Shown here one piece after another: positions 35,305 to 43,947 of a DNA stretch of 64,000 nt. The translations under genes were made by a program, and so were the position numbers. This DNA is from Niabella yanshanensis (GTDB lineage Bacteria; Bacteroidota; Bacteroidia; Chitinophagales; Chitinophagaceae): the NCBI RefSeq assembly GCF_034424215.1, contig NZ_CP139960.1:62001-126000 (forward strand), given 5' to 3'. The notes beneath the pieces are model-generated. The model saw nothing but the letters and a program-made list of their open reading frames with translations. It did not search any database and was not told the DNA's origin. How positions within the stretch are numbered: position 1 is the first letter of the stretch; each line of letters starts with the position of its first letter.

Positions 35305-37143
35305 ATGGGGTATAGCAGTTTGGCGGCATGTGTTACAGACCTGGAACAAAATGGTCACCTGGTACGTATAAAAGAAGAAGTAGATCCTTACCTGGAAATG
35401 GCGGCCATCCATATGCGGGTATACGATGTGCAGGGGCCTGCTCTTTTTTTCGAAAATATAAAAGGCTCCCGGTTTCCCGCAGTCTCCAATCTTTTTGGAA
35501 CCCTGGATCGTTCGCGCTTTATGTTTCGCGACTCGCTGGATCATGTGAAGAAACTGGTAGATGTAAAGATGAACCCCATGTCGGTGCTCAAAAAACCTTT
35601 AAGTTATATCGGCTCTTCTATGACTGCGCTGGGGGCGTTGCCCTGGAAAAAAAGAGCCAATGCCCCGATCTTGTATGGGCAGACCACCATTTCGGAACTG
35701 CCACAGGTGGTAAACTGGCCCATGGATGGTGGTGCCTTTGTTACCATGCCGCAGGTATACTCAGAAGATGTAATGCAACCGGGTATTATGCATGCCAACC
35801 TGGGTATGTACCGTATCCAGCTTTCAGGCAACGAATATATTGCTAATAAAGAAATTGGCTTACACTACCAGCTGCACCGGGGTATTGGTGTGCACCAAAC
35901 CAAAGCCAATGCTTTAGGTAAACCCTTAAAAATATCAATTTTCGTAGGCGGTCCGCCTTCACATCCCTTATCGGCGGTAATGCCATTGCCTGAAGGATTG
36001 TCTGAGATGATCTTTGCGGGAGCGCTGGGTAACAGGCGCTTTCGTTACTTCTATGACGAAGAAGGATTTTGCATTTCTGCTGATGCAGATTTTGTAATTA
36101 CGGGAACGGTATATCCCAACGAGAATAAGCCGGAGGGGCCTTTTGGAGACCATATAGGTTATTACTCCTTGACGCATCCTTTTCCCCTGATGAAAGTGCA
36201 TAAGGTATACCATAAAAAAAATCCCATCTGGTCGTTTACTGTGGTAGGGCGCCCGCCCCAGGAAGATACCAGTTTTGGTGCATTGATCCATGAAATAACC
36301 GGTGCTGCCATTCCGCAGGAGATCAACGGCCTGCATGCGGTACATGCAGTAGATGCAGCAGGCGTTCATCCGTTGTTATTTGCAATAGGCAGTGAACGTT
36401 ATACTCCTTACCAGAAAACAGAACGTCCGCAGGAGCTCTTAACCATAGCTAACCAGATATTGGGAAAGAACCAGCTAAGCCTGGCCAAATACCTGTTCAT
36501 AGCTTCTTATGCCGACGATCCGGGGTTAGATATTCATGACGTACCAGGCTTTTTGAGTCATATATTAGCACGTATTGACTGGACCCGCGATGTGCATTTC
36601 CAAACCAATACCACTATCGATACCTTGGATTATACCGGTGATGGGTTGAATGCAGGCTCGAAAGTAGTTTTCGCAGCTGTGGGTGCTCCGCAACATCAGT
36701 TGGCTAAAGAGCTCCCGGCAGGTATCAGTTTACCACAACCGTTTACCCATGCAAAAATGGCTTTACCTGGAGTTATGGTGGTAGATGGCGCGGCATTTAC
36801 AAATTATGCGCAGGAAGCAACGATCATAGAAAACTGGACAAAACATATTGCCGCCGATTCTCTTACCGGGATACGGTTGATTGTAATAGCTGATGATGCA
36901 GGCTTCACTGCCGCCACAGATGATAACCTGGTTTGGGTAGCATTTACCCGCAGTAATCCGGCTTATGATATTTATGGGGTTGACAGTTTCACCCAATTTA
37001 AACACTGGGGATGCCGGGGACCATTGATCATCGACGCCCGTACCAAACCTCACCATGCGCCCGCATTGATAAAAGATCCGGCTGTGGAACGCAGGGTAGA
37101 CCGGTTGGGTGAAAAGGGAGCCTCCTTACAAGGAGTTATTTAA
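35305..37143 (+). CDS. UbiD-family decarboxylase
   Basis: Cytoplasmic (de)carboxylase using prenylated FMN; 612 residues from the ATG at 35305. A frame from TTG at 35281 would begin inside the promoter. Family signs include DLEQNGHLVRIKEEVDP at the N-terminus, GPALFFENIKGSRFPAVSNL, GIGVHQTKANALGKPLKISI, the FVGGPPSHPLSAVMPLPEG block and PEGPFGDHIGYYSL. Homologs are often called 4-hydroxybenzoate decarboxylase or menaquinone-biosynthesis decarboxylase (MqnP/UbiD-like); the exact substrate is unknown. No ubiX flavin prenyltransferase gene is seen in the window. Confidence 0.9.
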   Translation: MGYSSLAACVTDLEQNGHLVRIKEEVDPYLEMAAIHMRVYDVQGPALFFENIKGSRFPAVSNLFGTLDRSRFMFRDSLDHVKKLVDVKMNPMSVLKKPLSYIGSSMTALGALPWKKRANAPILYGQTTISELPQVVNWPMDGGAFVTMPQVYSEDVMQPGIMHANLGMYRIQLSGNEYIANKEIGLHYQLHRGIGVHQTKANALGKPLKISIFVGGPPSHPLSAVMPLPEGLSEMIFAGALGNRRFRYFYDEEGFCISADADFVITGTVYPNENKPEGPFGDHIGYYSLTHPFPLMKVHKVYHKKNPIWSFTVVGRPPQEDTSFGALIHEITGAAIPQEINGLHAVHAVDAAGVHPLLFAIGSERYTPYQKTERPQELLTIANQILGKNQLSLAKYLFIASYADDPGLDIHDVPGFLSHILARIDWTRDVHFQTNTTIDTLDYTGDGLNAGSKVVFAAVGAPQHQLAKELPAGISLPQPFTHAKMALPGVMVVDGAAFTNYAQEATIIENWTKHIAADSLTGIRLIVIADDAGFTAATDDNLVWVAFTRSNPAYDIYGVDSFTQFKHWGCRGPLIIDARTKPHHAPALIKDPAVERRVDRLGEKGASLQGVI

Positions 37144-37184
37144 AGGGATCCTGATAGACAGGTTGATATCAACTTTGACAGAAA

Positions 37185-37254
37185 AACATTAAGGAATTAA
37201 GGTCATTAAGATGAGTATACCTGCTGTTTCTTAACGCTTCATTTCCTGAATGTT
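37185..37254 (+). terminator. Long-range inverted repeat between convergent genes
   Basis: Arms AACATTAAGGAA (37185-37196) and TTCCTGAATGTT (37243-37254) pair in 11 of 12 positions, with a partly paired 46-base interior and T residues after the right arm. It may act as a terminator for UbiD. Weak evidence. Confidence 0.3.
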
Positions 37255-37342
37255 TTAATGGTTTAACGTAAATGCAGATCCGGGGGAGGAGAAAGCACAT
37301 TTTCAGCGGGCTGATCATGATAAACTACGCGCTGTCTTCCCA

Positions 37343-37729
37343 CTACATATAAAATACGTTGAATTTATGACCATCCGGATCGGCAAATACGAATCCATAA
37401 TAGCCGGCTCCAAATGCTTCCGGTTGGGACACTATGGTTCCACCGGCATCCTGCACGGCTGTTGCCCAGGAATCCACCTCTTCTTTGCTATCTGCCGAAA
37501 GCGTGAAAATAATTTCATTACCGGCTCTGGCATCAATCGCAGGCCCCTTCATATTGGGTTCCAGTACGTCTTTCAAAAAGAAATGTATGATAAAGTTGTC
37601 TTCGCCGAAGGAGAAACTGGTTAGCTGTTCTGAGGCTCCGTTAGGGCGAAATCCCAGTTTTTTGTAGAATCGGGTGGTGCGTTCTAAATTAAGTACACTA
37701 AAATTGGCCCAGATTTTTTTTGTTTTCAT
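37343..37729 (-). CDS. VOC-family protein (glyoxalase/bleomycin-resistance fold)
   Basis: 128 residues, one glyoxalase-type domain made of two beta-alpha-beta-beta-beta units: it opens with IWANFSVLNLERTTRFYKKL and ends YGFVFADPDGHKFNVFYM. Members bind a divalent metal and act as lyases, dioxygenases or antibiotic-binding proteins; the usual Glu near the C-terminus is Asn or Asp here, so metal binding is uncertain. Transcribed alone, convergent with UbiD. Confidence 0.88.
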   Translation of the reverse strand: MKTKKIWANFSVLNLERTTRFYKKLGFRPNGASEQLTSFSFGEDNFIIHFFLKDVLEPNMKGPAIDARAGNEIIFTLSADSKEEVDSWATAVQDAGGTIVSQPEAFGAGYYGFVFADPDGHKFNVFYM

Positions 37730-38037
37730 ATAGAAAGAGTTTAGAATTACAGCATTACTTCAACAGCCGGATCATTGATCCATCTATCTCCCTGACCAGT
37801 TCCCGGCATCTTTACCAAGATAAATAATATAATGGAAACGGGTAGTTTAAACCCGTGTTTATAGTTTGGCATCCTTATTGCCTATCATAGAACAGAACTT
37901 TTATCCTTAGAAAATTAATCCGTTAACTATGAAACGCAAGTTGATGTTGAGCATCGGGTGATGCAAAATGGTATTATTTGATGAATCAGCATATTACTGG
38001 AAGTGAAGCGGGCTTTGTCCGCTTTATTTTTTTTGCG
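37730..38037 (+). other. Intergenic region ending in an orphan terminator
   Basis: 308 bp without a credible gene. It ends with a plus-strand terminator although both flanking genes are on the minus strand, so an unannotated plus-strand RNA may lie here. Confidence 0.4.
38006..38034 (+). terminator. Orphan Rho-independent terminator (plus strand)
   Basis: Stem AAGCGG / CCGCTT with a seven-base loop, followed by TA and eight T. No plus-strand gene precedes it within 860 bp. Confidence 0.6.
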
Positions 38038-38802
38038 CTATTGTTGCTCTTGCAGGGCTGCAGCATGTTTAATCAACTCTTTTTCCTTTTTCAACACAAC
38101 ACCTCCGGCGGCTTTTAAAACCTTCCATGTATCCCGGGTTTGTTCAAGAACCAGCACTTCATGTTTTGCATTGGTTATCAGGCAAAGATCGGGTGCATCT
38201 TCTGACCTGTAGAACGTAAAATGGTAAGAGGTTTTTCCTATCTTTTTATCAGCTGTGATGTCTTCTTCTTCAGCAATTGTTATTTCAGGCTCGGGGAGTT
38301 TTACTTTCTCAGCCCGGGGTGAACTTTTCTTCTCCTTTGTTGAATTCAGCTTTACTTTTTTGGGGTCGTAATCCGGAACCATCAGGCTTATTGTTCTGCT
38401 TAGATCCCCGCCAAACACATCTTCCTCTTCAACAAATTTATCCTTGAATTTTTGTATCACAGTGCCTCCCGGGGTCTTCTTAATAATGAATCTTCCCTTT
38501 AGTTTTTTACCATCCAGTATGAATGAAAAAGATCTGTTTTTTATACCATTCTTTAGCTTCTTTTCTGCACTTCCTTTATTATCACCCTTATTTACCGTAT
38601 AAGTTCCCTGGTCGTAAACCTGCTTTCGCGGAATATCTTTTGGCGATATATCCCTTAACCGCGTAACCTTACGTGCAAAGCGGTTGTCCTGCGATGGCGG
38701 ATAATAACTCCACCAGCAATAATAAATGCTACCTGCTTCCAGGCAAATGTGGAACTCTTTTGAATTGGGTTGATATACTTTAAATTGAGGAAGATCTTTC
38801 AT
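38038..38802 (-). CDS. LigD 3'-phosphoesterase-like protein (diverged)
   Basis: 254 residues. Residues of about 60-120 (VYDQGTYTVNKG, then FSFILDGKKLKGRFIIKK) match the second half of the LigD 3'-phosphoesterase/ligase N-terminal domain, which trims 3' ends during end joining in other bacteria. The first half, where the metal-binding His-x-x-x-Asp/Arg-Leu-Glu motif normally sits, is shortened and reads EFHICLE, so catalysis may be lost. The C-terminal 110 residues include a charged linker and an unknown domain (YHFTFYRSEDAPDLCLITNA). No Ku or ligase gene is near. Confidence 0.55.
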   Translation of the reverse strand: MKDLPQFKVYQPNSKEFHICLEAGSIYYCWWSYYPPSQDNRFARKVTRLRDISPKDIPRKQVYDQGTYTVNKGDNKGSAEKKLKNGIKNRSFSFILDGKKLKGRFIIKKTPGGTVIQKFKDKFVEEEDVFGGDLSRTISLMVPDYDPKKVKLNSTKEKKSSPRAEKVKLPEPEITIAEEEDITADKKIGKTSYHFTFYRSEDAPDLCLITNAKHEVLVLEQTRDTWKVLKAAGGVVLKKEKELIKHAAALQEQQ

Positions 38803-39054
38803 AATAGTATGAACGTATTTGTATTACTAATGATGCTATACCTACACAAGAACTATTCCACAGCCAGGCCAGGCATCATGATAGCTTAAAGTTGAGTTGT
38901 TATCATTAACCATGGGCAATGGGACTGAAAATATGGTGATCCGTTGATGGCTGTAATGATGTTTAAACTGTAATAATGATTGTTCATGGTATTGACATTA
39001 TAGGAGTAACAGGATTTTTAATATCTTGGCTGCATCAATTGTAAACAATTAACG

Positions 39055-39921
39055 ATGCATAAAATAGTAGCCCTTCTTCTTGCCAACCTGGCTGTACTCA
39101 CATCTTTTTCACAGGAAAAAATAAATCTATACCCGGATGGCCAAATTCCTTTTGCCAAAGCAGGCACTGAAATTCCAACGATAACAGTATTCCGGCCTTC
39201 AAAAAATACGGCCAAAGGAACGGCTGTTATTGTATGCTCGGGCGGCGGTTATGGAGGAAGAGCTAATAAAGTAGAAGGGATCCCGGCTTGTACAAAACTG
39301 ACAGAAGCCGGGATAACTGCTTTCCTGGTAGATTACCGCGTACCCAACGATCAAAAGATGGATCATAAGGAATGGGTGCCGCTAACCGATGCGCAGCGCG
39401 CGATTCAATACGTGAGAGAAAATGCCAGGCTTTATAAGATCGATGGCAACAGGATCGGTATCATGGGCTTCTCCGCTGGCGGTCACCTCGTATCTACAGT
39501 GGGAACTCAGTTTTTCGAAACAAAATTGCAGAATACAAAAGGAACCAGCCTGAGACCGGATTTTATGATACTGGTGTACCCGGTGATCAGCTTTGCAGAC
39601 AGCCTGGCACATTTGGGTTCCAGGAAAAACCTGGTAGGACCAGATATAACATCTGAGGAAATCCGTAAGTATTCAAGTGAGCTGAATGTAACGGAACAAA
39701 CGCCACCCACGTACATTACATCGGGGATGGATGATAAAGTAGTGGACGTGAAAAACTGCCTGTATTTTTCTGCAGCGCTAAAACAAAAAAACGTACCGGT
39801 AGAACTGTTTTTATACGAAAAGGGAAAACATGGCTACGGTGTGTTCAATAAAGAAGCACAACTTCAATGGATTGATGACTGTATCAGCTGGATTAAAAGG
39901 GAGCCGTATAAACGGAAATAG
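39055..39921 (+). CDS. Secreted alpha/beta-hydrolase (esterase, acetyl-xylan-esterase-like)
   Basis: 288 residues with a signal peptide (cut near SFS|QE). The alpha/beta-hydrolase fold shows the oxyanion segment CSGGGYGGRA (61-70), nucleophile Ser140 in GFSAGGH, and later a DD pair in ITSGMDDKVVDV and His in KGKHGYGVF as the probable acid and base. This BD-FAE/Aes-like group includes carbohydrate esterases removing acetyl or feruloyl groups from glycans. It is monocistronic, 252 bp after a divergent gene and 483 bp before a glycoside-processing operon. Confidence 0.87.
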   Translation: MHKIVALLLANLAVLTSFSQEKINLYPDGQIPFAKAGTEIPTITVFRPSKNTAKGTAVIVCSGGGYGGRANKVEGIPACTKLTEAGITAFLVDYRVPNDQKMDHKEWVPLTDAQRAIQYVRENARLYKIDGNRIGIMGFSAGGHLVSTVGTQFFETKLQNTKGTSLRPDFMILVYPVISFADSLAHLGSRKNLVGPDITSEEIRKYSSELNVTEQTPPTYITSGMDDKVVDVKNCLYFSAALKQKNVPVELFLYEKGKHGYGVFNKEAQLQWIDDCISWIKREPYKRK

Positions 39922-40404
39922 TAGTTGTCAGATGTTTTTTAAAACTAACGTTTATAAACAAGTTAACCTGTTTTAGCATTTATAGCAACCATTAACTACG
40001 TTGGCATCCGGATCTTTCCTGCTTGCTCTTTTCAATAGGTATAATTATTTATTGTTATCCAGGTTTAACACACGCAATCCATGCATTAAAGTATTTCTTA
40101 TATGAATATGCTTATTTGACTTTAATGATGTTGAGTTTTGTTGAATGGCGATTAGCCTGTTAAGAAAGTATAGGTTTTCAACGCGAAAGTGAAATAAAGC
40201 AATAAGCGATTGCAATATTTTTGTGCTGGGTGTGACTGTAAAGATTTGCCATAGTCATTGTTTAAAATAAATGAGCACTTTGTTGCTGAATAGCTTTTGG
40301 AGCGGACAAGATGCTCGTGGTTGCAGATGCTTTTTTACTGCTGCATGAAATAATAAGTCTAACGATCAAACAAGAGGGTTAAAACAATATACTAAATATT
40401 ATAC
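39922..40404 (+). promoter_or_regulatory. Intergenic region with a promoter for the DUF1080 operon
   Basis: 483 bp. A perfect -7 element TATTTTTG is at 40216-40223, implying a leader of about 175 nt before the ATG at 40405. The rest is AT-rich without recognisable genes or strong hairpins. Confidence 0.45.
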
Positions 40405-41766
40405 ATGAAACAAATAATAGGCACAGCCTTATTACTGGCATTTGGCATCGGCTCGCATGCCCAAAAAGGCTGGCAATCGCTATTTGATGGGAAAACGCTT
40501 GCTGGATGGAACAAGGTAGCCGGCGCCGCTAAATATATGATAGAAGATAATGCTATCGTTGGGGTAACAGTGGTGAATACGCCTAATACTTTTTTGCTTA
40601 CCGATAAAACATACAGTGACTTTATCCTGGAGCTGGATGTGAAAATAGAAGATAATGCTACTAATTCGGGCATCCAGTTCAGGAGTAATTACGATGCATC
40701 AGCTGCCAATGGTAAAGGAAAGGTTTCCGGATATCAATACGAGCTGGACCCCTCGCCCAGAGCCTGGACCGGTGGCATATATGACGAAGCACGCAGAGGC
40801 TGGCTGTATCCGCTTGACTTAAATGATGCAGCTAGGGTAGCCTATAAAAAAGGGCAGTATAATAGGGTGAGAATTGAATGCAAGGGAGCAGTAACACAAA
40901 CCTTTGTCAATGGTATACCGGCAGCCATTTTGGTGGATACGATGAACACCAGTGGGTATATAGCCTTACAGGTGCATAGCATAGGGGCCAGCAAGGTAGA
41001 TGGTCAAAAGATATATTGGAAGAATATCCGGGTCAATACCAGCGATGTAAAGTTGTCACCTGTTAAAAATGTTTATACGGTTAACAATATCCCAAACAAT
41101 TTGTCGTCGCCGGAAAAAAGCCAGGGCTGGTCTTTGCTATTCGACGGAAAAACCATGAAGGGGTGGCGGAGCGCTAAAGGCAATAGCTTTCCTTCGAAAG
41201 GATGGGGCATCGAAAACGGGGAGCTTAAAGTACTCCCTTCCGATGGTGCTGAATCTATGAATGGCGGAGATATTGTAACCAATAAAGAGTATGCAGCATT
41301 TGATCTCACTTTCCAATTTAAATTAACACCCGGGGCTAATAGTGGCGTCAAATATTATGTGACTTTAAAAGAAAAGAATGAAGGATCCGCCATTGGTCCC
41401 GAATACCAGATATTAGACGATAAGCTGCACCCCGATGCCAAATTGGGAAAAGATGGTAATCGTACGATGGCCTCGCTATACGATCTTATTGCATCTAAAA
41501 AAGACCCCAGGGCTTTTAAAGCCATTGGTCAATGGAATACCGGACGAATACTGGCGCAGGAAAACGGCCAGGTTACTTATTTTCTGAATGGAATACCGCT
41601 GGTTCAATTTGTAAGAGGTTCAGAAGATTTCAAAAAATTAGTAGCCGGGAGTAAATACAAAGAGTGGCAACGCTTTGGAGAAGCTGAAAAAGGTCATATT
41701 CTCTTACAGGATCATGGGAATGAAGTAAGCTTCAGAAGTATAAAAGTTAAAGAGCTATCAAAGTAA
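40405..41766 (+). CDS. Secreted protein with two DUF1080 (3-keto-glycoside hydrolase) domains
   Basis: 453 residues with a signal peptide (cut near SHA|QK). Two copies of the concanavalin-like DUF1080/3-keto-disaccharide hydrolase domain follow one another: about 20-210, starting GWQSLFDGKTLAGW, and about 235-452, starting GWSLLFDGKTMKGW. Each has the GIQFRSN- or GVKYYV-type strand and a QYNRVRIECKG- or GRILAQENG-type segment. DUF1080 proteins cleave 3-keto-glycosides made by Gfo/Idh/MocA oxidoreductases, one of which is encoded two genes downstream. First gene of a three-gene unit closed by a terminator. Confidence 0.87.
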   Translation: MKQIIGTALLLAFGIGSHAQKGWQSLFDGKTLAGWNKVAGAAKYMIEDNAIVGVTVVNTPNTFLLTDKTYSDFILELDVKIEDNATNSGIQFRSNYDASAANGKGKVSGYQYELDPSPRAWTGGIYDEARRGWLYPLDLNDAARVAYKKGQYNRVRIECKGAVTQTFVNGIPAAILVDTMNTSGYIALQVHSIGASKVDGQKIYWKNIRVNTSDVKLSPVKNVYTVNNIPNNLSSPEKSQGWSLLFDGKTMKGWRSAKGNSFPSKGWGIENGELKVLPSDGAESMNGGDIVTNKEYAAFDLTFQFKLTPGANSGVKYYVTLKEKNEGSAIGPEYQILDDKLHPDAKLGKDGNRTMASLYDLIASKKDPRAFKAIGQWNTGRILAQENGQVTYFLNGIPLVQFVRGSEDFKKLVAGSKYKEWQRFGEAEKGHILLQDHGNEVSFRSIKVKELSK

Positions 41767-41914
41767 TTATTTGATTAACGATAGCGGTTTGTGAAACTGA
41801 AGATGGACTTTTTTGCATGGTCAAGCTGGCAGCTGATATTAATGAACCTCGGGAAATCAATAAAAGATCATCTATTATAAGGAGTGATGCCTTAAGTATT
41901 TTAAATTCACGGTT

Positions 41915-43807
41915 ATGATACAATTGCTTTTCACCCCTCGTCCCAGGAAATCTTTCGTTTTTATCATTTGTTGGATGCTGATAACAGGCAACCTCGTTGC
42001 ACAGGTAAAAGATGAGCTATGGCCACTACCAGCGAACGCCGTTCAGTTAGAAGGATATCTTAATACCTACATGACCCGGTCACTGGTCAATTGGAATAAA
42101 GGTGTGGTGCCCTACGCGTCTTTTGCAGGATTTTTCCGAAACGGGAGACCTCAATTTGCTTTAGGAGAAATGTGGGGTAAGTCGGTGCGTTCAGCATCTA
42201 TGTTTTACCGGTACAAAAGTGACGAAGAATTGAAGCATATTCTTGAAAAAACCGTAAAAGACCTTATGTCAACGCAAAGACCTGATGGAAGCATCAGCTG
42301 CGTTGAACCGGCGTTTCAGCCGGATGAAAGCGATCTTTGGGAGCGCAAGTATGTATTGCTGGGCCTCTTAAGTTACTACAACTATGTGGCGCGGGATAAT
42401 GCTGTACTTAAAAGTATAGAGAAACAGGCGGATAATATCATGACGCTGATAGGTCCTGCTCCCAAAAAAAATATTATTGATGTTGGGTGGAGCGCTAAAA
42501 ATATAGGTTTCGAGGAAACGCATATTGAATCGAGTTCTTTACTCGAGCCTTTTATGCAACTGTATCAACTTACAGGAAAAAAGTCTTACCTGGATTTTGC
42601 AAAATACATTATACAAAGTGGCGGTAGCAAACACCATAATATTTTTGAAGCGGCTTTTAATAATACAGAGCCGTATAAAATGTGTGGTCATTACCCAAAA
42701 GCCTACGAAATGCTTTCTGTGTTTGAAGGACTTGCAGATTATTACAGAACGGCGGGAGATCCAAGACACAGGCAAATGCTGTTAAACCTGTACAAAAATG
42801 TCAGGGAAAAGGAAATAACGATCATTGGCAATGGCGGGGGAGATTTGCCGCATCATCCTGCCGTGCAAGGCGAAGCCTGGAATAATACTGCCTCCGAACA
42901 AACCAACCCGAAGATGGACCGGATGATGGAAACCTGTGTAGGTGTAACCTGGATGAAATACAGCAGCCATATATTACGCCTGTTTGCCGATCCTCTGGCG
43001 GTGGACGATATAGAGAAATATATTTATAACGGATTAATTGGTTCTATGAAACCTAACGGACAGGGATTTAGCTATGTCAATCGTTTAAATGGTTTAAAAA
43101 CAATCAACACCGGTTGGGGCACAGATATTGGTAATTTAAGAGTTACCTGCTGTAATTTAAATGGTCCGATGGGATTGGCTTACATTCCCTATATCGCTGT
43201 GATGAATTCAGGTTTGGGCCCTGTTATTAATCTGTTCAATGCAGGAAAGGTGCAAATGCAAACACCCAAAGGGCAGCGGCTTTCAATTACGATGAAAACC
43301 GATTACCCCGTTTCAGGGAAAGTTTCCATAAAGATTTCGACACCTCAAAAAGAGAAATTTGCATTAAGAATCAGAATTCCCGGATGGAGCCAATCCAATA
43401 CTGTAACAGTCAATAAACAAAAAGTAACAGTAGAAGCGGGCACTTATGCTAAAATAGAAAGAAACTGGAATGATGATGAGATCGAACTAAACCTGGATAT
43501 GCGGTGCAGAATATTGGATGCGCCCAGAGGGAGCAATAGGGACGGGGATTTTTTTAAAGCATTGGTACGGGGCCCGGTGGTATTATCAAGGGATGAGAAT
43601 ATTGATAGCCTATTCAACAGGCCGGTATCTGTTTTAAGCAATAACGGTTACGTACCATTAACGATTGAGAAGCCTTCATTGCCGGGTACGCTGATGCAGT
43701 TCAGAGTACCTGTAAAAGGTGGATTTATATCTGTCGTAAATTATGCATCTGTAAATAGCTGGGATGGTAAGAAGATTGCTACCTGGTTACCGATGCAATT
43801 GAATTAA
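41915..43807 (+). CDS. GH127-like glycosidase (DUF1680, beta-L-arabinofuranosidase family)
   Basis: 630 residues with a signal peptide (cut near LVA|QV), an (alpha/alpha)6 barrel and a C-terminal beta-sandwich. The zinc/thiolate centre of GH127 is conserved in spacing style: Glu339-x-Cys341 (METC) and Cys412-Cys413 (TCCNL), in HypBA1 Glu338, Cys340, Cys417 and Cys418. The flanking YNGLIGSMKPNGQGFSYVN is the usual family segment. GH127 enzymes use a Cys nucleophile on beta-L-arabinofuranosides, but relatives act on other sugars. Its place between a DUF1080 protein and a Gfo/Idh oxidoreductase points to a joint glycoside pathway. Confidence 0.85.
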   Translation: MIQLLFTPRPRKSFVFIICWMLITGNLVAQVKDELWPLPANAVQLEGYLNTYMTRSLVNWNKGVVPYASFAGFFRNGRPQFALGEMWGKSVRSASMFYRYKSDEELKHILEKTVKDLMSTQRPDGSISCVEPAFQPDESDLWERKYVLLGLLSYYNYVARDNAVLKSIEKQADNIMTLIGPAPKKNIIDVGWSAKNIGFEETHIESSSLLEPFMQLYQLTGKKSYLDFAKYIIQSGGSKHHNIFEAAFNNTEPYKMCGHYPKAYEMLSVFEGLADYYRTAGDPRHRQMLLNLYKNVREKEITIIGNGGGDLPHHPAVQGEAWNNTASEQTNPKMDRMMETCVGVTWMKYSSHILRLFADPLAVDDIEKYIYNGLIGSMKPNGQGFSYVNRLNGLKTINTGWGTDIGNLRVTCCNLNGPMGLAYIPYIAVMNSGLGPVINLFNAGKVQMQTPKGQRLSITMKTDYPVSGKVSIKISTPQKEKFALRIRIPGWSQSNTVTVNKQKVTVEAGTYAKIERNWNDDEIELNLDMRCRILDAPRGSNRDGDFFKALVRGPVVLSRDENIDSLFNRPVSVLSNNGYVPLTIEKPSLPGTLMQFRVPVKGGFISVVNYASVNSWDGKKIATWLPMQLN

Positions 43808-43947
43808 TCCGATATGCCTTGAGTTTTAATATTCAGAAATTTAATTAAGGCAGGGGCTTAAAGGCGTTCGAAACGCGTAAAACCAAAAATGCATCTGTAA
43901 AATAAGCGATAACTAAATATTCACAACAAAAGTAAATAGTAATAATA

